From Neoscytalidium dimidiatum (taxonomy: Eukaryota; Ascomycota; Dothideomycetes; Botryosphaeriales; Botryosphaeriaceae): DNA of 64,000 nt. The first letter of the stretch is position 1; each line of letters starts with the position of its first letter. Positions 56,149-64,000 of this stretch are shown here, piece by piece. The stretch is taken from contig CM074703.1 in NCBI GenBank assembly GCA_037367355.1, positions 1,116,001 through 1,180,000 of the forward strand, written 5' to 3'. The position numbers were made by a program, and so were the translations under genes. The notes under the pieces were generated by a model, which saw only the letters and a program-made list of their open reading frames with translations, made no database searches and was not told where the DNA came from.

Positions 56149-58800
56149 ATGAGCACGGTCACAAGAACACCATCTCGTAAATCACGAAGGATTGCAAACG
56201 CGTACGACTTCCCATTTTCTTCCATTCGGTATATGAATGCTGTTGGCCATCGAAATTGACATCAGCCTCCGCGCAGTTGCGTTGCGTGCCGCCAGAGTAA
56301 AATAAAATGCTCGGGCGAAGAACCATGCTACAACTGCCACCGGCGTCTCATCAGGTGCAGGTTCGCAGACACTGGCAACAAGGTCATGGTCTCAGAGAGG
56401 TAAATTGTGTGCAGCTATTCCATCTCGGTGTGCATTGACGGGGTGGATTAGCTATCTCCGAGAACTACAAAGACTCTCCCAGGCTCAACAGCAGCCGTCA
56501 CCACAGCAGTCTTCACCTGAAGCTCAGAGTCAATATTCCAGAAAGCAATCAAGTGAGACTGGGTTTGCACCTGATGCAAATGCAGGCCTGGATGGTCAGT
56601 ATGCATTTTTCAGCCCTAAGTCACCCCATCACTCTATCCTCTCATGAATATCCTCTTCCCCCTTCGCTACCCCTATCTCATCTTTCTCATGTGGAGTAAT
56701 TGGACTAAGGTTACTACGTCAGTCGTGGGCTCCATACCCACCATTGATGAATTGCTGCCATACCAACCTGCCGACAGCCCTCTCAGTGTCTGGACAAATC
56801 CATTCACGTCGCCGTCAGCGACAATAAAAAATACACACAAGAACAGGCGTAAATGGAGTCAGTTTCGTCCCTCTTGCGGTGTTGACAGTACTCTGACTCG
56901 GATCGAACAGTCTGGCTGCCTCCCTGGTCCCTTTGGTCCTTTAACGCTCGCCTCACGCTCATGATGACGGAAAAGCTTCATCCCGATGCCCCGAATAGAT
57001 CTCCTGGCTACCCAGACGAAGATACGTACCAATTGCGATGGAAGGCCTGCCCGGACAATGTTGAGCCAGACATCACCGGCCTTCCATCGATGGACCACGC
57101 CCTCTACTTGTTCAACACTGTCAAATTTCACTTGAGTTACCGATTCTTTGACGATGACGAGTTTATCAGGAACGCGCAGGAGTTCTATTACGGGAACGCT
57201 CAAGAGAAAGCGTCGGAGAATCGCCTGTGGTTTATCCAGTTCCTCATGATTCTCGCTTATGGAAACGCCTTCCTCACCGAATCGAGAAATCCTGAGCAAC
57301 CTCCCGGCGCAAGGTTCTTTTTGCGAGCCATGTCACTGATGCCAGACCACACTTCCATGTGGAAGGATAGCTTATTGGCAATTGAAGTCCTGATTTTGGC
57401 CGGGCTGTATTTATATACGGTTGGCCAAAGGGAATCGGCGCATTTCTATGTATGTCCCCTTGCAGCGATCGAGGAATTTCCGGCTCACGCTTCTTGACCT
57501 GCGCAGCTTGGCCAAGCGACACGCATAGCGCAGTTAGAGGGATTGCATACTCAGCTCCCAGAAGAAGAGCTGGGCTCCGAAATGGTGATCAGATGCCGTA
57601 GGCTGTGGTGGACTCTATATATCATGGATCGGCACTTCTCATCATCCTTAGGACTCCCGATGCTCACCGCGGACAGCGACATCACAGCCCTTGTAAGTCC
57701 TTCCAGCATGAATTCGCACGAAGATACTACTATCGGCCTCCAGGTCAAGCTATCTCAGTTGTTGTCCGTGATCTTGACAAGTAAGCTCAGGCCGAGATCT
57801 CTGTCTGCACTGGCGTGTGTAACTAACACGCACTCGTAGCCATTTACAAGACAGAGAAGACTCAACTCAGTGTTTTTCTGGAAAGGACAAGATCCATCTT
57901 GCACAGCATGGCGGGGCACGCCCAGGAGATTGAGAAAGTATTCCACGACAAGTTTCGAAACTCCGTAGAGGCGATGTCGCCGGTCGTATGCCACATAATG
58001 CTATTATATCACCAGGTCAGTGAAATGAACAGCGATATCCCGACACTCATAGCCTTCGGTTTCGCTTACATTTAACGAAGCACAGTGTGTTATTGTGGCT
58101 ACGAGACCACTCCTCCTGTCTGTTCTCAAGGAGCGCTTGGAGAGGCTAGATCATGGCAAGGAGGACTGGCAAAACTTCCTGACTCACACAACGAGCCTAA
58201 TCTCCACCGGTATCAAGTCCGCGGTGAAGACAGTCCAGATCATGTCTGATGAGAATCGCATTCTTGGTAATTAAGACATAAGCCCGGCATTTGAAACAGT
58301 ACAGCCACTAAACAATCTTTGCAGAGTCATTCTTGCCATATGATCTGGAGTTCACGTATGGAGCAGCTCTGCATTTGATCATGGCCAACGCTCTCTTCCC
58401 AGGGGAAGCCGATGAACAGAGCTACCAAGATGCTCGCGGCTTCCTCGATGAAATGATCCGCAAAGGAAATAAAGTAGCAGAAGCCAGGAAAGCCGAACTG
58501 GAGGTTCTGGAAGAACTGTGCCAGGAACTTGCCACACAGTCAGAGCGGCGCGGTCTCCAAACCTTGACACTGGTAGCTCCGGAAGAAGAGCATGTTAGAT
58601 CTCATGGCGATGCTGCATGCAGAGCAGACGAGGCCATGATGGTACCCGAGTTTGGAACAGTTGCTGTCTCTATGGCTGGGGAAGCAGAACTTTCACCATC
58701 TTCAATGGATCCTCAAATGACCAGTAACTTCGAATTCCTCAATAATATTGGAATCTCGTCGAGCGAGTTCTTTTCGATCATTAATCAGATAGATGGATGA
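56149..58800 (+). CDS. Zn2Cys6 fungal transcription factor
   Basis: The best model has nine exons, join(56149..56228,56277..56399,56452..56594,56723..56848,56911..57449,57507..57780,57840..58015,58086..58266,58325..58800), giving 705 aa. The zinc cluster appears only after splicing: CVACRQSKIKC, then CYNC, then RRLIRC, matching Cys-X2-Cys-X6-Cys...Cys-X2-Cys-X6-Cys. A Gln/Ser-rich linker follows. The fungal-specific regulatory domain spans about residues 180-550, with GLPSMDHALYLFNTVKFHL, the block QATRIAQLEGLH, and RRLWWTLYIMDRHFSSSLGLP. The C-terminal region is acidic, fit for activation. Exons from 56911 on are well supported by frame and splice sites. The stretch 56595-56910 is uncertain, and the short exon 56723..56848 was chosen because it keeps phase. 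Divergent from the amine oxidase, it is the likely local regulator. Confidence 0.8.
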
Positions 58801-58873
58801 ATGAAGGTAGGCATTAGTAGCCACGGAATGAGCCATGAAAACTGAGCAACGACGACAGTAATTGCCATCGGCC

Positions 58874-60563
58874 TCAGGACACGACTCGGTACACTTGATA
58901 TTCATCGCCTACGCCCACTGGCAAGATGTTAAATGTCGCGTACGAATCGATGCCCTCCGGCTCCAGTGTGACGAAGGCATGCGCCGCATTCTTCTGCCTC
59001 GTGCTGACCCAATATGCACCCGCTGGCAGGCTGATCTCTTTTCTCACCGTCTGCGTCTCGACTGTCGTCCTCGCGATGCCCTCATACTTGCTCGTCGCCA
59101 GCACCGCGCTTGTGACATTCAGCGCCTCCACCTCACCTTGGAACCCCGTATCCAACTCCTCCACAGCCACGCCCGCGACCCCCAGCCTCTCCGCCACATC
59201 CGCCCACGCCCTCGAAAAAACGTAGGCCTCCGGGCGCGCCCGCGTAAGATTCGCATTCAACGGCGTCGTGTTCAAGAACGTAACCGGCACCTCCACCAGC
59301 TCTCCCGTGTCCCTCTCGACATACGTCCAAGAAACATTCGTCGGCGTCGCATAATCCGTGATCACAACCTCCCCGCGCCCGTCGATAAAGTCCCTCCTCG
59401 CCGCCTCCACGATCTCCACCACCTCCGCGGCCCTGGCCACCGCCTCCCCGACCAACGCCTCCACCATGGTCACGCCCGCCGCCACGCGCCTCTGCCAGTG
59501 CTGGCCACCCAACCCGATGCCCCTCGTCTCGAACAGGAACACGACCGCCTGCGTCAGCGCGACGCTCGTGTCCCCGATCTTCGCGTCCGCCGTCGTCTCC
59601 TCCAGCACGACCGCATCATCCGCGGCCCCCGCCGCCGCCGTCGTCACGTACGGGCTCCAGCGCAAGCCCGCCTCCTCCATCCTCGCCGCGATGGCGTTCG
59701 CGAACGCCGCCTCGGCCAGGCCGCGGATGGCCGCGTGCACGTTCAGGTTCTTCATCGCGGAGAACTGGCCGTCCTGGGCGGGCAGCCACCGCCGCGCGGC
59801 GCCGACGGCGCGGCCGGCCGTGTACTCGTGGCAGTCGGCGCCGACGTGCGGCGCGAAGGCGGCCATCAGGCGCTTGACGGCGCGGGTCTGCGCGCGCGCG
59901 AGCTTGGTGTGGTCGCGGTTGGGGTCGAAGCCGGTGGCCAGGTAGCGCTGGAAGTAGGCCGCGCCGTCCGGGTTGTAGCGCGGCAGGACGAGCATGTCGG
60001 AGGAGGCGAGGACGGTGCTCGCGTAGGTGGCGTTGGCGGCGAGGTGGCCGAGGAAGGAGAGGAGGGCTTGGTCGCCGGCTGGCTCGTTGCCGTGGACGCC
60101 GCCTTGCAGCCAGATGCGGAGTTTGGTGGTGGTGTTGGCGGGCGGCGGTGCGGTGTGGGTCGTGGAGAGGTAGACGTAAGGGATCGGGCGACCTTCTTCT
60201 GAAATGAGTGCCGAAGGGTAATAGTTGAACCAGGTGTGGCTGGCGGCGAGAGTGCGGAGGAAGGTGTCTGCGGCAATGTTAGAGAAGAAGGTTGCCGCAT
60301 TAATTGGGGAATCGGCGGGAAGGTTGCTTGCCTAGTGTTGTGTCGTCTGTAGGGCCGCTGGTTCCATTGGCGAACCCGCTTGGCACCGTCTCTGGGCTTG
60401 CGAACGCGGGCGAGTAGAGCTCGATGCCGGGGACATCTGGGAAGTTGGCGGCCACTTGGGGTTCGTCTCGCGTCAACGGCACCTGGTTATCTGCGTATGC
60501 GAACTGTGCCGCGGCAGCACCGGCGTTGAGTACGCCTAATGTAAGTGCTTGCCCCCAAAACAT
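58874..60563 (-). CDS. Secreted zinc carboxypeptidase, M14 family
   Basis: Two exons, complement(join(58874..60267,60332..60563)), give 541 aa. A signal peptide (FWGQALTLGVLNAGAAAAQF) precedes the M14 domain. Zinc ligands read as His and Glu in GGVHGNEPAGD and a later His in ADCHEYTAG. Substrate contacts are NPDG and NRDH, and the catalytic Glu is in VFLFETRGIG. The enzyme would trim C-terminal residues from extracellular peptides. The only exon join that keeps the frame uses a GC donor (AG|GCAAGC) with a CCGCAG acceptor, a 64-nt GC-AG intron. The C-terminal ~150 residues after the catalytic Glu form a beta-rich extension. It is convergent with the Zn2Cys6 regulator gene. An extracellular peptidase beside a permease and amine oxidase fits nitrogen scavenging. 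Confidence 0.88.
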
Positions 60564-62448
60564 GATGGTCGGGGCCAGAGCCAGGCTGGGCGGGTCTTGG
60601 CTCTTCTGAAAATCAAGTCTGGTACTTGCGAGCAACGTGGAGGAGAGCTGCAATCGCACAGCATTTAAATATCCAATTACTTCCACTCATGCAGGTACCG
60701 TTGATCATTTCAATGAGGTAAGTGGCATGCACCATCGTACCGGTATCGCGGGACCACCTTCTGGAAACATGGCGGCCAAGCATTGGCAGTCTTGGGTCCG
60801 TCGGCTCTATCTGTGGATGCCGTTCCGTGGCTCAGAGTACGGAAAGGAAGCCTACATACAAAGTCTGATGTAGAGATGATCTTGTATGGTAGTGAATAAA
60901 GCCGATTATTGAGTGGATCGTGCAAGTGGGAGTGTTTGCAGCAGGTGCAATCACAAAGATTCGCTGGGAAAGTCCGGGGTACATTGCGGAAAAATCATGG
61001 TAAGGTCATGACATAGGCAGCCAAACCACTCGTCCGGAAAAATGGTTTAACTTCGTCAACAAGCTCTACAGACTACCAATTACAGGAAGTTTCCTTCTAA
61101 TACCCTCTGTACCAGCCACCAGTGTGAGAAATGACACCAGCCGGAAAGGGCAAACATACAATACCTAGAATCATCGCAGATACTGATTCAAGGACAGGAG
61201 GAAAATAACATCCATGAAAGCAAATCAAATTTGGGATAGACTGGGTGCAGTAGGAACTTGACTCGGATTGCTGTAAATCGACGTGGGCCATCAAAATCAT
61301 AGATTGCATAGGTGAGCAAACTTGAGTATGCGCTCTAGAAAAACTCTTCTCCTAGAATTCGGCGGCTGCTGCGTGCTTTCAGCAGCGTAGTCTTTTACCC
61401 TCGATCACGCCTTCACCTTGTAGAATCCAAGGATATTCATATCACTTTCCAAAACACTACGGCCCGATCATAAACTTACCGCCAGGCTCCTCACAAATGC
61501 TTTGAGAGGGACAATGCTGGAACCTATGGACGTCTTGACGAGTGCGAAGCTTACTAAGGGGTTGCTTGATAGACGAGTCTGCGTTTCTGGATGAATGTCT
61601 GTCCACTGCCTCCAATACATTGGGTGCGACAGCTTGAACAGAACTTCGGTCTCAAAGAGGTAGAGAGAGCAAAAGAAATAAAAAAAAACTTAGAATAGAC
61701 GCTGGAGTACATGGAGTAGAACACTGGAGAAGTAATTTTAGACAATGTACAAGCTATCAGACCCTTTTGCAAGTATATATGGTGAAAAGGCCTTGAAATG
61801 ATAATTGGAGCAAGCAACCGAAGAAGACATCCTCTTACGGCCGCAAGTTCTGAGCAGTGCTCAAGCATAAATAAAAACAATCCTTGATCAGCATTCAATC
61901 GCCTTAGAGCAAGAGCAGCCTACTCTATTTGCCAAGAGGAATGAGCGGAGGAGATTCCGTATTTCTTTATCGCCGGATCAAGGAAAAGTCAGCAACAACA
62001 TGCGATTTTAGGCCTCCCACTAATTATCGGTAGCCGCTCTGGTGTTACAAGCAACTCCCATTGCTTTTGGCAGTAACCTTGGAATCAAAAGCCTGTTTTA
62101 TACCTTTTCAACAGTCACATCGGAATCAGGGCCCAGATAACGGCGGACGAAAGGCAGTTCGACACAAGCATATGTGCGCCATGATGAAATGCTTCGTATC
62201 GGGGATTCCATTTGGAAGAGAAAAATAAGACCTTGCCCATATTGGTAAGACATATTTTTGCATTTCTTTTTCCACGACTCGTACTCCACTCTTTCCAAGG
62301 TACTCAGTCCAATGGAATGTGTAGAGATTTAATGGAGGAACGGCAGTCAATTCAGAAAACGACCAGATCTCTCAGAAATATTGTTTGGAATTTCCGATGC
62401 AGGGACACGGTCTATCAGTCACAACGGAATTAGAGGCTTCAGAATGCA
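60564..62448. other. Intergenic region, no gene recognised
   Basis: About 1.9 kb, AT-richer to the right. No motif-bearing frame. The last ~150 bp (from about 62300) contain a fragment reading MEERQSIQKTTRSLRNIVWN that could be an upstream piece of the CorA-like remnant. Confidence 0.45.
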
Positions 62449-62967
62449 ATGCAGGAAGAGGCAAAATTGTGGGCATTCCTACAAGAGAAGCTTCAGTATA
62501 TGGAAGCAACTATTGGAGACCACAGGGAGATGTACTCCCAGCGCGCAGCCATGGAAGAATCTTTCGCAGCCAAGGTGCAGGCCGCTGTGGCCAATCAGCA
62601 AACAGCTGCAGTTAACAGGATAGCCCTGAGTTCTGGTCAGCTCACCAAGATTGCCACGATAATAGTGCCCTGCACTATCGTAGCCTCCTTATTTTTTATG
62701 GGTGGAGACTTTGCAGCTGGAGAGAGCTTCTTCTTCGTCTACTGGGCCATCTCTATACCAACAACCCTTGCTCTGCTCGTTTGGGTTGTGTTCGGAACGC
62801 ATGTTTCAGAGACCATAGAGAACCTGAGGAAGCAAATGGTCAGAAAGATAAACCTAAGCGAGAAAAGAACACTCATGAAGGATAAATTCTCTAAGATCGG
62901 GTGGCGTAGATACTTCTTCAATTTCAGTCGAGGTCGTCCAGCTCGCGATGAAGAAAAAGGAAAGTGA
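62449..62967 (+). pseudogene. C-terminal fragment of a CorA-like Mg2+ transporter-domain protein
   Basis: An open frame of 172 codons begins with a charged helical stretch (EEAKLWAFLQEKLQYMEATI...). It then shows two close hydrophobic helices, IATIIVPCTIVASLFFMGGDF and FFFVYWAISIPTTLALLVWVVFG. This helix-loop-helix end resembles the CorA-like domain of many fungal membrane proteins, though the GMN-type loop reads FFMGG. The large N-terminal cytosolic domain is missing. A piece in another frame just upstream (62330-62433) fits the same coiled region. It may be a decayed gene, or the 3' exon of a gene whose 5' exons I cannot see. Confidence 0.5.
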
Positions 62968-64000
62968 GTCACAGCCAGACAACAGCTCATCTCTAAATGT
63001 ATTACGGAGGGAAGTTCTTCTAGTCAGCAGGATATCTTAAGGAGTGTAACAGAAATTCTTTAGGTTTTATTACGCAAATATTGCTTTATACGCGGTTTTA
63101 AATACAGTCTGATTCCAAAAGCATGGGTTGTGGGAAATAACAGTGCACTACCAATCCCCCCTCCCACCTTTACACATACCCGACAGTCCAGTCCGGCACA
63201 TATGATAGCACCACAATCAACATGCCAACCACCAGCGCCATTGCAAGCTCCAAAGCTGGGAGATTCCTATACGCCTGGGGAGATACATTCTGACTCTACC
63301 AACCCCCCCTCTCCTGCGCATTCTCTGGCTTGCTCAATAACGGCAGCGTATCCGGATCCAAGATAACCGTACATAAATAGCACTATTCTACCATACAGCG
63401 CCATTATCGAGATATTAGGCTTACATTCGAGGTTCTCGTGGCACTGCACATCATCCAGCGGCCCTTGGAAGCCATCTTGTTTCCTCGAAGCGGAGTATCA
63501 AGCCAGTGGGAAAGAGGTTTGCCTTCAGGTGTTCGATGGTAAGGGAGCGGATACGATGGCGACGATCCAGCAGAAAATGTGCTTATGCTCCAAATCGTCC
63601 CAGAGCGCTTCACCGGTTTGCTGTGGGTTAAGCCTGCCGGCGAGCGGTGCGCAGCAGGAGAATGGGAGGAGGATCGTGTTGCAGTATTGTTTTTGGACGG
63701 TGCAGACGAGTGGGGATGTGGTTTCGCCGGCAATAATGGCTGGGACGATGGAGCTGCCGCCGCCGCCGGTAGAATCGTGCAGCTCTGCGCTACGGTTGTG
63801 GGCGGAGTACGAGGAGTGGCGACGATGCCTAGTTGGCACAGAGAAACACGAGGTATACATCGGCATCTATCACCATGAGGGCGGGGATGAGCATTCAGTA
63901 GCTCCATACGGCATTGATTTGGGCTCTTTTAGTATAAAATCACATGAGCGGTGATGAATGAAGGCTTGAAATGGACGAGTAACCGTTTCTGGTTTCCATT
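62968..64000. other. Right edge, nothing firmly supported
   Basis: About 1 kb. The GC-rich stretch at 63404-63950 is open in several frames on both strands. The minus-strand frame with ALWDDLEHKHIFCWIV looks the most protein-like but has no motif I can name and could continue beyond the window. Confidence 0.35.

Noticed and set aside
58862..60202. 446-codon plus-strand frame opposite the M14 carboxypeptidase
   Set aside because: Its extreme Arg/His/Pro composition mirrors the GC-rich carboxypeptidase exon, which has all catalytic residues on the minus strand.
63404..63954. Overlapping open frames on both strands at the right edge
   Set aside because: At least four frames are open together in a GC-rich stretch and none has a recognisable domain. 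One could be a real exon cut by the window edge, but I cannot choose.

Overview
The window is nuclear DNA of a filamentous ascomycete (Pezizomycotina; which class cannot be fixed by eye). Genes are broken by short GT-AG introns of about 50-200 nt with CTAAC-like branch sites. The gene families are typical of that group: PTH11/rhodopsin-like membrane proteins, Zn2Cys6 regulators, NACHT-ankyrin NLRs and PRISE-type reductases. Coding GC is high, and the broken genes look more AT-rich.

Bases 0.9-13.3 kb are a housekeeping block. It holds a homoserine kinase fused to AIR synthetase (purM-type) on the minus strand, divergent from a stand-alone GAR synthetase. These are followed by a four-exon V-ATPase subunit f (RNase-kappa-like), AP-2 mu, succinyl-CoA ligase alpha and ELP3. 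The usual fungal arrangement is one bifunctional GARS-AIRS protein (Ade5,7) and a separate homoserine kinase. Here the two 3' ends look exchanged, which one inversion around the shared promoter would explain. That promoter carries two Gcn4/CpcA-type TGACTC elements.

Bases 14.6-18.4 kb hold a decayed NLR (SERAC1-like hydrolase, NACHT, probable repeat tail). Bases 18.7-25 kb hold a secreted amidase, a membrane-anchored SMP-30-like propeller and a secreted saponin-hydrolase-like propeller protein. Bases 25.4-29.2 kb hold a divergent pair: a trypsin-like protein with a C-terminal membrane anchor, and a membrane protein of unknown function. An expansin-like protein follows. Bases 31-36.5 kb are a gene graveyard containing an MFS sugar transporter and a protein kinase, both broken.

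Bases 37.2-45.2 kb form a compact, apparently intact terpenoid cluster: sesquiterpene synthase, PRISE-like enone reductase, seven-helix membrane protein and cytochrome P450. After about 2.8 kb with no recognised gene comes a Fe(II)/2OG-oxygenase-like gene. Bases 49.6-60.6 kb look like an amine or amino-acid utilisation cluster: a truncated aldehyde dehydrogenase, an amino-acid permease, a flavin amine oxidase, a Zn2Cys6 regulator and a secreted M14 carboxypeptidase. The last 3.4 kb hold only a CorA-like C-terminal fragment.

Exon coordinates were set by hand from reading frame, splice consensus and recall of family conservation. No search or transcript data were available.
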